Shown: one piece after another, positions 45,492-54,992 of the stretch | Layout of the letters: every line of letters starts with the position of its first letter | Numbering within the stretch: position 1 is the stretch's first letter | NCBI RefSeq assembly: GCF_921293095.1 | Contig: NC_060253.1 | Location: 81,815,992-81,879,991, forward strand | Source of the DNA: Ischnura elegans | Lineage: Eukaryota > Arthropoda > Insecta > Odonata > Coenagrionidae | Length of the DNA: 64,000 nt | Direction of reading: 5' to 3' | Program-made: the position numbers and the translations under genes | Notes under the pieces: model-generated | Databases searched by the model: none | What the model saw: the letters and a program-made list of their open reading frames with translations, nothing else | Told to the model about the DNA's origin: nothing

Positions 45492-45860
45492 ATCGTATTT
45501 CCCCGTCTCGGCATCGGAAATAACCGAAATAATACCTCTAACTACTTTGCTATTGAACATTTTTGAAAATAAATCCTTTTAAGTGAAAGAGCAAATAATT
45601 ATCAGTAAAAAAGGTCTCTTAAACTTTTTCGATACAAGTCATAGTTATGAAGATAAATAGTATCTTGTCTTATAAACAATTGTTGATTATTAAAAATCGC
45701 AATAACTTTGTTAATATTTATGCTATGATCACCATTCAAATTCCTATCATCATCAAATTCAATCTAGAATACTTTAGCATTTCCAAAAATTCGTCACCAC
45801 AGCGATAAATACTCATTTTCAGAACCCTCCTCAAAAACTGCACATATTGTCTATGGTATG

Positions 45861-45990
45861 AGGCAAGGCTATAAGTGAAAGGCGTTTCCAAGCGATCTAA
45901 GTGGGATGGGTAGGTTACGCCTAGAAGGCAAGGCTATAAGTGAAAGTCGTTTCCAAGCGATCCAAGTGGGATGGGTAGGTTACGCCTAGA
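45861..45990. repeat. 65-bp tandem duplication near the Polinton left end
   Basis: AGGCAAGGCTATAAGTGAAA starts at 45861 and again at 45926; the two 65-bp units differ at only a couple of positions. Confidence 0.9.
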
Positions 45991-46020
45991 TTTGCCCCTT
46001 CCACGGTACCTTCTAAGCAG

Positions 46021-46207
46021 TATATAAGGCCGTGCAGTCACTGAGAGAATCACCAGCGGTCTCAGAACTAGTCTGATACCATCGGTCCAACTGAATCATC
46101 GAGTAGGTCTTCAAGAAGTGAATTCTGTAGGAATTCTTTATGAATTCTGATTGAATTCCGGAAGAATCATCAGAGACCCGGACGCCGAAGGAGTTTGCCG
46201 CTTTAAG
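46021..46207 (+). promoter_or_regulatory. possible left promoter and first exon in the Polinton
   Basis: TATATAAGG at 46021 is followed 31 bases later by a weak Inr (TCACC, A at 46052), and a splice-donor-like AAG|GTAAAT lies at 46207/46208. No long reading frame follows. If used, the natural acceptor would be the one at 48809 before the polymerase start, making the 146-bp array intronic. This is inference. Confidence 0.4.
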
Positions 46208-46549
46208 GTAAATATGATCCGTAAAACTGAGTTTTTCGGATTTTTTCCTATTTTTTCTATTGCTTTTGGAACCGAGAAAATTCATGAGCATGTTATGCTC
46301 AATACCCCCCTTCGACTCCCGGTCAAAAAACAGGATGAAATTTTTTAAGTATCCTAGGATACTAAGGGTATGGTAGAAATCCTGGTCCTAGTACTCTCGT
46401 TTTCTCCTCTAAAATTCGGGGAGATTAGTAAAAGAACAACCCCGTTTAAAAAATTTTGATAGAGCAAATAGTTTAGATTCGGTGGGCCAATATATGAATG
46501 ATGGTATTAGGAGAATATAGGTTAGTAGCAGGTATCTTTGTAAGAAAAT

Positions 46550-48175
46550 CATTAATAACTCCCTTATTTGAACTAATAGGACCATAGTTTAAATTTGAAT
46601 GTTGATGAGTAAGTGACAACTCGTCTTATTTATGTAAAAGAAATCATCTCACTCCAAGGGCGTGGCCCCTATACTCGGGAGATAATTCCTGCGATGGTCT
46701 ATAACTCCCTTATTTGAACAAATAGGACCATAGTTTAAATTTGAATGTTGATGAGTAAGTGACAACTCATCTTTTGTATGTAAAAGAAATCATCTCACTC
46801 CAAGGGCGTGGCCCCTATATTCGGGAGATAATTCCTGCGATGGTCTATAACTCCCTTATTTGAACAAATAGGACCATAGTTTAAATTTGAATGTTGATGA
46901 GTAAGTGACCACTCATTTTTTGTATGTAAAAGAAATCATCTCACTCCAAGGGCATGGTCCCTATACTCTGGAGATAATTCCTACGACCATCTATAACTCC
47001 CTTAATTGAACGAATAGGACCATAGTTTAAATTTGAATGTTGATGAGTAAGTGACAACTCATCTTTTGTATGTAAAAGAAATCATCTCACTCCAAGGGCG
47101 TGGCCCCTATACTCGGGAGATAATTCCTGCGATGGTCTATAACTCCCTTATTTGAACAAATAGGACCATAGTTTAAATTTGAATGTTGATGAGTAAGTGA
47201 CAACTCGTCTTATTTATGTAAAAGAAATCATCTCACTCCAAGGGCGTGGCCCCTATACTCGGGAGATAATTCCTGCGATGGTCTATAACTCCCTTATTTG
47301 AACAAATAGGACCATAGTTTAAATTTGAATGTTGATGAGTAAGTGACCACTCATTTTTTGTATGTAAAAGAAATCATCTCACTCCAAGGGCATGGTCCCT
47401 ATACTCTGGAGATAATTCCTACGACCATCTATAACTCCCTTAATTGAACGAATAGGACCATAGTTTAAATTTGAATGTTGATGAGTAAGTGACCACTCAT
47501 CTTTTGTATGTAAAAGAAATCATCTCACTCCAAGGGCGTGGCCCCTATACTCGAGAAATAATTCCTACGACCATCTATAACTCCCTTAATTGAACGAATA
47601 GGACCATAGTTTAAATTTGAATGTTGACGAGTAAGTGACCACTCATTTTTTGTATGTAAAAGAAATCATCTCACTCCAAGGGCGTGGTCCCTATACTCTG
47701 GAGATAATTCCTACGACCATCTATAACTCCCTTATTTGAACAAATACGACCATAATTTAAATTTGAATGCTGATGAGTAGGTGACCACTCATCTTTTGCG
47801 TGTAAAAGAAATCACCTCACTCCAAGGGTGTGACCCCTATACTCTGGAGATAATTCCTGCGATGGTCTTTAACTCCCTTATTTGAACAAATAGGACCATA
47901 GTTTAAATTTGAATGTTGATGAGTAGGTGACCACTCATCTTTTGCGTGTAAAAGAAATCATCTCACTCCAAGGGCGTGGTCCCTATACTCTGGAGATAAT
48001 TCCTACGACTATCTATAACTCCCTTAATTGAACGAATAGGACCATAGTTTAAATTTGAATGTTGATGAGTAAGTAACCACTCATTTTTTGTACGTAAAAG
48101 AAATCACCTCACACCAAGGGCGTGGCCCCTATACTCGGGAGATAATTCCTGCGATGGTCTAGAACTCCCTTATTT
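46550..48175. repeat. 146-bp tandem array, eleven units, inside the Polinton
   Basis: The box AATAGGACCATAGTTTAAAT (one copy AATACGACCATAATTTAAAT) starts at 46575, 46721, 46867, 47013, 47159, 47305, 47451, 47597, 47743, 47889 and 48035, always 146 bp apart. A partial unit ends the array near 48175. Variants alternate: units ending GCGATGGTCT and units ending ACGACCATCT. It lies between the left end and the polymerase promoter and encodes nothing. Confidence 0.95.
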
Positions 48176-48469
48176 GTGGATTTTTTTACCTTATTTGGGG
48201 TGAAAGGAAAGAGGGAACGACTTCGCAATCTACCCGGGGAGAATTGAGCTAGGTATTTTTCACACTACTGGCCTCATTCAGTAGCAGCTTTGCGCATTCC
48301 TTACCTTATTTGGGTGTAAGGAAATACATAACTTTGTCATCTATCCGTAAGGATTGACCTCGGTTTTTTTTCCACTTAGTTGGAATACCTCTGCAGCTGA
48401 CATCATTCACAGTCTTATCAACCCACTTGGCAGCCTTCCGCTGAAGAGTAGGAGGAGAAGATTTCCTTT

Positions 48470-48502
48470 TATAAATACCGATCGAAGACGGAAGCATTCA
48501 TT
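48470..48502 (+). promoter_or_regulatory. TATA/Inr core promoter of the polymerase gene
   Basis: TATAAATA at 48470-48477 and the initiator TCATT at 48498-48502 place the start A (48500) 30 bases after the first T of the TATA box. This is the canonical arthropod spacing and Inr (TCAKTY). Confidence 0.7.
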
Positions 48503-48604
48503 GCAATCTCGTCATTTGATCCGAGAACTTCCTCTTGGTGACTACTCCTCAAAGACAACGTCATCTGCTCTCTACGAAGACAACAATATCGTATCTCCAT
48601 CTTG

Positions 48605-48809
48605 GTAAGTCCAACTTTTTAGCCATATTCCAAGTTCTCAACTTAAAATACCACCTTGAGGAAATTATTATCGCAGAATAAACTAACATTTTATTTAAAT
48701 TGAGATTTTAAGTAGATGGTACGCGTTACGAGGTTAGAATCGAACGTTTTTATGATCCTACAATTGATCCAAGACGAAGAATGAGATAAGCTTTTCTCTA
48801 TTTTTTCAG
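48605..48809 (+). other. probable 5'UTR intron of the polymerase transcript
   Basis: The donor CTTG|GTAAGT is at 48605 and the acceptor CTATTTTTTCAG ends at 48809, 16 bases before the ATG at 48826. Both fit consensus, and a polypyrimidine run precedes the acceptor. It is 205 bp and contains no long frame. Confidence 0.65.
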
Positions 48810-48825
48810 ATTTCTCACATAAATC

Positions 48826-49134
48826 ATGACATCCATTACAGACATCATTTTTAACTTTAAAAACAATGCATATAGAACTAAAGAAGAACTTGAACAAGCG
48901 TTAGCGTGCATTTACAGAAAAATAGCTTTTGAAAACGAAAGCATTGATGACATGGAAACTTATCATGAAATGAAAGATGCGTTAGATAAAGCAAATGGTA
49001 GAAAATATTGCTCTTACTGCGAAATCTTCTACAGCATTGATGAGGCTATGCCTCATGAGAATACTAACGCACACCGGATGAAAATTAACGAGCAAATAGG
49101 GAGAGGGTTCAATGAAATCGAATCGGCAATTTGA
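48826..49134 (+). CDS. zinc-finger N-terminal segment of the Polinton polymerase gene
   Basis: 102 codons from the first ATG after the 5'UTR intron. It has an acidic helical region, then a C-x2-C-x11-H-x5-H finger (Cys62, Cys65, His77, His83), then a short tail ending at TGA 49132-49134. The frame stays the same across that stop and continues directly into the polymerase frame, so it looks like the front of one long protein now cut by a nonsense codon, not a separate gene. TGA differs by one C-to-T change from CGA, a common CpG transition. A separate small DNA-binding protein is the alternative. Confidence 0.6.
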   Translation: MTSITDIIFNFKNNAYRTKEELEQALACIYRKIAFENESIDDMETYHEMKDALDKANGRKYCSYCEIFYSIDEAMPHENTNAHRMKINEQIGRGFNEIESAI

Positions 49135-52100
49135 TCCAGGCTTAAAACCTTTTGGATAACCCCCGAGGGGGATGTTCAGGACGTTGTAACTTTTCTCGAT
49201 GGAATAAAAAATCTATTGATTGAGAAAATTAGAGAGCAAATAAGGACGAACAGAAGTATAAAGTTCAACCTTGTATTGATTTGCAAATTTCGAAAAGGAG
49301 AACACGAGGAGCTAGATACCTCATTTAAGACTAGTAATCAACGAGTCCTACTTGCTGATCAGTTAAATGAGATTGTGGACGAGAAATTTTCTAAACTTTT
49401 AAAAGAAAAGTCCGAGTTTCAAGCAAAAGGGTCAGGATGGACTTTAGCTGAAGTTGTAGGTTTAGAGCTCCGTATTAACAAGTACACCCCCCTTCGAGGT
49501 TCAACGTATATAGATTTGCCACGAAAGATAAAAAATACCAAAGCAGTTATAAACGTGGAAAATGAAGACCAGTACTGTTTCAAGTATGCGATATGGGCAA
49601 ACTATATCGCTAAAGACCCCCAGAGAGTTTCAAAGTATAATACTAATATATTTAATGAAAGTTACCATTGGGAATGTATCGATTACCCAGTCGATCTGAA
49701 GGATATCCCCAAATTCGAGCGCTCCAATAACATTTCAATTGATGTGTTTGGACTAGATGATAAAAACAATGTATATCCTATAAAAATTGTAGATTATGAG
49801 CTCGAGGATCATCGCGACCTCCTCTACATTACGAATGAAACAACTGCTCACTACTGCTGGATAAACAATTTTGAAAGACTCGTGCGCTCCCAAATAACAA
49901 AACACCAACACAAAATATTTATTTGCAAACGGTGTCTAACTTATTATCATGACGAACAAAAATTGCAGGCTCACAAAGACTTATGCAGAGGAACGGGGAC
50001 GCCAAGTAAAATAGTGCTACCAGACGAGGACAATAAATTATTGAAATTTACCCACATTAATCGCACTTTCCGTGTACCTTACGTGATATATGCCGATTTT
50101 GAATGTCTACTTAATAATGTAAACACATGCGAACCGTCCTCTAGTACTTCGTTCACTAACATCATACAGAAGCATGAGCCATTCAGCTTTTGTTATATCA
50201 TGATCACTCCAAACGGATGCGAAGAGCCAGTATTGTATCGAGGGCCTAATGCGGCACGTGTTTTTATTGACAGTATAAAAGATGAAGCCCAGAAGGTTTT
50301 CAAGTTGTACAAAAATACTATTCCTATAACACCACTCACAGAGGAAAATGAGAGCGCTTTCCAAAACGCATCGACGTGCCACATTTGTGGGAAAGAGTTG
50401 AACGAGGATAGGGTTAGGGATCACGATCACCTGACGGGACAGTATCGAGGTCCAGCTCATTCCTTTTGCAATGTGCAGTATAAGATGCCTCAATTTCTTC
50501 CTATTTTTATTCATAACCTGTCCGCCTATGATGGTCATTTCATTGTACGAGAGCTAGACTATGATGAGAGGGAAATATTCATTATTCCAAATTCTGAAGA
50601 AAAATATATCACTTTTTCCAAGTCTATAGAGGATAATTTCAAAATTCGTTTTGTCGATACCTTTCGATTTATGCCCGCTTCTCTTGCTTCTCTAGTCTCG
50701 AACCTGACTAAATTTAAATATACCACAGAAATTTTTGGTGACAAGACGCGACTAGTTACACGAAAGGGGGTTTATCCCTATGATTACACTGATTCGTTGA
50801 ATAAGCTCGATGAAACCTTGCTCCCGGACAAGGATAAATTTTACAACAGATTGAACGACGAGCATGTGTCAGAGGAAGATTATGGTCACGCTTTGAACGT
50901 ATGGTCTTCGTTTGGATGTGAAACACTCGGTGATTACAGTGATGTGTATTTGAAAAGTGACGTCACTCTTCTCGCTGATGTTTTTGAGAACTTTCGTGAC
51001 GTGTGCTACGGAGCCTACAAATTAGATCCTGCGTGGTATTACACGGCACCAGGTTTAACATTTGATGCAATGCTTAAGTACACTGAAATAGAATTAGAGC
51101 TTTTGACTGATTACGATATGATACTCATGATCGAAAACGGAATTCGCGGAGGAATTTCACAGTGTTGTAAAAGATACTGTGAATCCAACAATAAGTACAT
51201 GTCAGGTTATGACCCAGGTAAAGATTCGATTTATTTAACCTATCTTGACGCGAATAATCTCTACGGTTGGGCACTCTCCAGACCCCTTCCTTACGGTGAA
51301 TTTCGGTGGTTAAATGAGGAGGAAATTGACGATTTTAGCGTGAAAAATGTTCCCGATGACAGTGAAACTGGATACATTCTCGAAGTTGATCTTGAGTACC
51401 CAAATCGGCTGCACGATACGCATTCAGATTTCCCTCTTTGCCCGGAAAACAAGACACCACCTAACGGTAAACATAAAAAACTTCTGACCACCCTCGAAAA
51501 TAAAAGTAAATATGTAATTCATTACATGAACCTGAAACAGGCATTAGAATTAGGCATCATACTCAAAAAAGTGCACAGAGTTATCGAGTTCAAACAGTCT
51601 TCGTGGTTAAAGACCTATATTGACCTAAATACAGATCGTCGAAAAGTTGCTAAAAATGAGTTTGAGAAGGACTTTTACAAGCTCATGAATAATGCCGTAT
51701 TTGGCAAGACAATGGAGAATGTAAGGAAACGGATGAATATGCAATTAGTGACAAGCGAAAAAAGACTTCAAAAATTAATCAATAAATCGACATTTTTGGA
51801 TAGGACAATTTTCAACGAGTCTTTAGTAGCCGTTCACATGCGGAAAGCCACCATCAAAATGGTTAAGCCAATATACATTGGTTTCTGCGTTCTCGATCTC
51901 AGCAAAACTCTAATGTACGACTTTCATTACAGTACCATGCTACCCAAGTACCAAAATAAATTGTCACTCGCCTACACAGACACTGACAGCTTCATTTATG
52001 AGATTAGAACGGATGATGTATACAGAGATATGCTAGAATACCTTGATGCATTCGACACCTCGAATTATCCAAAAGAACATCCGTGTTATTCTGAAAAAAA

Positions 52101-52488
52101 CAAGAAGGTCATTGGAAAGTTCAAAGACGAGTGCGATGGTCTCATTATGACGGCTTTCGTTGGATTAAGAAGCAAATTGTACTCATTCAAGATGGAATCG
52201 GGTAAAGAAAAAAAGAAGGCAAAGGGGATAACGAAATCTGTCAAGGAAAAATGCCTAAAATTTGGTGATTATATTAATTGTTTAAGAGAGAACTCGACGC
52301 AATTTCGAAAGATGAACGTAATCCGTAGCAAAATGCACGAGTTATACACTGTTAAAATAAATAAGGTGACACTAAATGCATCGGATGATAAACGATATAT
52401 TTGCGAGGATGGAATGAATACGCTTGCTTGGGGTCATTACAGAATTCCGCGAAAGCGTCCACATGATCAGGCATTTGGTAATGATTGA
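49135..52488 (+). pseudogene. polB: Polinton protein-primed DNA polymerase B (front cut by an in-frame stop)
   Basis: The frame is open from 49135 to 52488; numbering below is from 49216. An N-terminal domain has an S-G-W and P-L-R-G-S-x-Y-I-x-L-P block. A C-x2-C-x12-H-x3-C finger follows. The 3'-5' exonuclease has ADFE (Asp294, Glu296), HNLSAYDGHF and YLKSDVTLLAD, with an HNH-like C-x2-C...DHDHLTGQYRG...C zinc region between the first two. The polymerase core has YLDANNLYGW (Asp678), KLMNNAVFGKTMEN and YTDTDS (Asp922, Asp924). All catalytic residues are present. Role: copying the linear element from its ends, primed by a terminal protein. The first in-frame ATG after the stop is at 50200, inside the exonuclease, so reinitiation could not restore a whole enzyme. 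Confidence 0.92.
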
Positions 52489-52517
52489 AATTGGTAAAAA
52501 CTAGTTTCATCGTAATC

Positions 52518-53139
52518 ATGATTCCAGTGTTAATCATGACGTTGGCCTGGAAACATCCTTTCACATGCATCTGCGCGGGTCCGTCAGGTTGTGGAAAAAC
52601 CACATTTGTCACGCAGTTTTTGGAAAAATTGGATTATATGATAGATAGTCCAATAGAGCAAGTGGTTTGGTGCTGTGCCCCAGGAAGTGAGCCTAACATA
52701 CGAATACCAGTTGAATTTTACTACTTTGTACGTTATAGATGATTTAATGAGTGAGGGAGCCTACAGCAAAGATGTGTGTAGATTATTCACCAGAGGTAGC
52801 CATCATTTTAACATTTCGGTGTTTTTGATCACGCAGAATATTTTCTATCAAAGCCAGCAATCGAGAAACATATCATTGAATTCAAAGTATATTGTAGCGT
52901 TCAAAAATCCCAGAGATAAGTTACAATTTGGTCATTTAGCTAGGCAGGTCTATCCGGAAAAATCGGGGGAATTGGAGAGGGTATATAAACAGGTTACGCA
53001 AGAACCATTCGGTTATTTGGTTCTTGATCTTGGTCAGGACACGGACGAGAGATTCCGCTTTAGAACAAAAATTTTTCCCCAAGACGGGGCCACTGTCATT
53101 TACATGCCCCAACGCGATGAAAAGATTGAAGAACAATAA
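52518..53139 (+). pseudogene. Polinton genome-packaging ATPase, frameshifted
   Basis: The first frame (ATG 52518 to 52742) has Walker A GPSGCGKTT (residues 21-29). The second frame (homology from about 52720 to 53139) has Walker B LYVIDDLM, then FTRGSHHFNISV and a sensor-like ITQN. It continues to NPRDKLQFGHLARQVYP and ends near IFPQDG. These are the blocks of the FtsK/HerA-type ATPase that packages DNA into capsids in Polintons and related viruses. The two frames join near 52700-52725. The spacing between Walker A and B looks short for the family, so a deletion of several tens of codons probably caused the shift. It overlaps the next gene by 23 bases. Confidence 0.82.
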
Positions 53140-53443
53140 ACACTTGCTCCACGTCCTAAAATCTGCAAAGCCTAAATTACGTACTGCCATATTGAATAGC
53201 TCGGACGAGGAGTTGATTAAAACAATTTGCGATTGTTGCCTCAATACTCTAAACGGAAATCACAAGATTGATAAGCGATTGAAACGAAAATTATCCAAGC
53301 ATCGTAACACACTGAGAAAGTTGGCTGAACGAGGAACTAGTGTAAAAAGAAAACGAGCACTTCTCGTACAAAAAGGTGGCTTCTTGCCATTACTACTGGG
53401 TTCGATTTTAAGCGGTGTGATCGGTAGCCTGCTGGGAAAATGA
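53117..53443 (+). CDS. small basic Polinton protein with hydrophobic C-terminus
   Basis: 108 aa from the ATG at 53117, inside the end of the ATPase gene. The first 85 residues are Lys/Arg-rich and helical-looking (HLLHVLKSAKPKLRTAIL..., with two Cys pairs). The last 22 residues are hydrophobic and glycine-rich (GGFLPLLLGSILSGVIGSLL). Small proteins of this layout occur beside the ATPase and integrase in other Polintons. The tail suggests a membrane-active or capsid-associated role, by analogy with adenoviral minor core proteins. The function is inferred. The stop overlaps the next ATG (ATGA at 53440). Confidence 0.7.
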   Translation: MKRLKNNKHLLHVLKSAKPKLRTAILNSSDEELIKTICDCCLNTLNGNHKIDKRLKRKLSKHRNTLRKLAERGTSVKRKRALLVQKGGFLPLLLGSILSGVIGSLLGK

Positions 53444-53955
53444 GTTTGCAGAAAATGCTCGTAGTGAGTCCCGAAGTCTTTGATCGAAGTCATGCAAAGG
53501 CTAGGTTGAGTAAATTGGATAAGGAAATGAAACTTGTGTTAGCGAGTAAAGGGCTCAAGGATATTGACAAGTGGCATTTGTATAAAAGAATACTCGATAA
53601 ATATCTCGACTCAGTGTCAGACTTTAAATCTCCCGTACACGTTCCGATAGTGAAACACTCTCCACCAACACGGCTATATGAGGGTAGCGATGCAATGAGA
53701 AGGCGGTTAGACGAAATTAGGAGGACAAATTCAGAGTTGGATTCAACATGGGCACGAATAAAGGAACAAATCGAAAGCGATTCTCCACCGAGAAAAATGA
53801 AGCGGATAATAGCAACTCCAAGAGAGCCAAGCACACCTCCAAGGGAGCAAAGAACATCTCCAAAGGAGCGATGGACATCTCCGAGACCAATTCCAAGGCG
53901 AAGCAAGCGAAAAAGGGTACCAAAAATGTTCGGGGCAGAGTGGGACACGACGTAA
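53440..53955 (+). CDS. Polinton basic linker protein upstream of integrase
   Basis: 171 aa. The N-terminal half (residues 1-70) is helical with alternating charge. The C-terminal third is rich in Ser, Pro, Arg and Lys (TPREPSTPPREQRTSPKERW-like), as in DNA-condensing or phosphorylated virion proteins. I do not recognise a named family. A gene of this size regularly sits ahead of integrase in Polintons. Its last 208 bases also encode the first part of the integrase frame, in another phase. Confidence 0.65.
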   Translation: MSLQKMLVVSPEVFDRSHAKARLSKLDKEMKLVLASKGLKDIDKWHLYKRILDKYLDSVSDFKSPVHVPIVKHSPPTRLYEGSDAMRRRLDEIRRTNSELDSTWARIKEQIESDSPPRKMKRIIATPREPSTPPREQRTSPKERWTSPRPIPRRSKRKRVPKMFGAEWDTT

Positions 53956-54992
53956 TAGCTAGCGTGTACAACAATCCCGCACATCCTGCTGGTTTTTCCA
54001 CAGATATAAAATTAAATAAAGCGACTGGAATCCCTATAAAAACAATTCGCGAGTGGTTGGAATCTCAAGAAGCGTACACGCGTCACAAGCCGGCGAGAAA
54101 AAAGTTTGTTAGAAACCGTTACGAAGTAAACTATATAGATGAGTGTTGGCAATGTGATTTAAATGATTTGAGAAGTTTGAAAAAATACAACAATGGGTTC
54201 TGTTACATTTTAACCGTAATAGACATATTTTCCCGTTATGCGTGGGCTAGTCCTCTCAAGTCAAAAAGACCAGAGGAAATTATAGAAGCATTTAAGGTCA
54301 TATTTCGCGAGCGCAAGCCATTGAAAATTCAGAGCGATAAGGGAGGGGAATTTGTTAATAGCAAGTTTAAAAGTTTTCTCTCGAATCAAGGTGTAAAGTT
54401 TTACACTACAAATAATCCAGAAATTAAAGCTAGCCTCGTGGAACGCTTTAATCGAACTCTCAAGACAAAAATGTATAAATATTTTACAAAATACGCAACT
54501 TACAAATATATCGATGTGCTTCCAAAACTCATCAGTTCTTATAACCATAGTACGCATTCTAGCATTAGGATCGCTCCCTCTCAAGTGAATGCTAAAAATG
54601 CATTTATCATTGCTAGTCGGAGAAAAAGCTTAAAGAAGACGGATGCAAAATTTAGTAAAGGTGATTATGTGAGGATTAGTAAAGAGAGGATTCCATTCAC
54701 CAAAGGATACACACCAAATTATACCAAGGAAATATTTCAAGTTACAAACATTGATCGAATGAAACTAATGCCAACCTATAAATTGAATGATTTGAACGGG
54801 GAGGATATAAAGGGTAGTTTCTATGCGGAAGAATTAGTCAAAGTTAACGTGTCTCCTGACACGGAGTACAGGATCGAGAAAATATTGAGACGTCGGGGGA
54901 GTGGTCCTAATTTGGAGTATTTTATCAAGTGGGACGGATACCCACCGTCTTTTAACTCGTGGATTTCAGCTTCTTCCGTGCGTAAAATATGA
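53748..54992 (+). CDS. Polinton integrase (DDE) with C-terminal chromodomain
   Basis: 414 aa from the ATG at 53748; an alternative ATG at 53871 would shorten the basic, low-complexity front, which overlaps the previous gene. Conserved sequence begins around residue 65 (VYNNPAHPAGF, then REWLESQEAYTRHKP, an HHCC-like domain remnant). The retroviral-type core has Asp137 (WQCDLND), Asp197 (QSDKGGEF) and Glu232 (SLVERFNR), with 34 residues between the last two. The end (residues 376-414: YRIEKILRRR...YFIKWDGYPPSFNSW) is a chromodomain, which in chromoviruses and some Polintons targets integration to histone marks. The enzyme would insert the element with a 6-bp duplication. It looks intact. Confidence 0.92.
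   Translation: MGTNKGTNRKRFSTEKNEADNSNSKRAKHTSKGAKNISKGAMDISETNSKAKQAKKGTKNVRGRVGHDVIASVYNNPAHPAGFSTDIKLNKATGIPIKTIREWLESQEAYTRHKPARKKFVRNRYEVNYIDECWQCDLNDLRSLKKYNNGFCYILTVIDIFSRYAWASPLKSKRPEEIIEAFKVIFRERKPLKIQSDKGGEFVNSKFKSFLSNQGVKFYTTNNPEIKASLVERFNRTLKTKMYKYFTKYATYKYIDVLPKLISSYNHSTHSSIRIAPSQVNAKNAFIIASRRKSLKKTDAKFSKGDYVRISKERIPFTKGYTPNYTKEIFQVTNIDRMKLMPTYKLNDLNGEDIKGSFYAEELVKVNVSPDTEYRIEKILRRRGSGPNLEYFIKWDGYPPSFNSWISASSVRKI

Noticed and set aside
46550-48175. CRISPR-like array
   Set aside because: The whole 146-bp unit repeats with minor variation; there are no unique spacers and the context is eukaryotic.
49216-49218. TTG as the polymerase start
   Set aside because: Conserved-looking sequence continues upstream in phase to the TGA at 49132, so this is not a natural start.
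50107-50538. 143-codon minus-strand frame opposite the polymerase
   Set aside because: A shadow of the polymerase coding strand with no motif; the plus strand carries conserved exonuclease and zinc motifs here.
53490-54001. Minus-strand frames opposite the linker and integrase genes
   Set aside because: Low-complexity Leu/Ser translations mirroring the plus-strand coding sequence.
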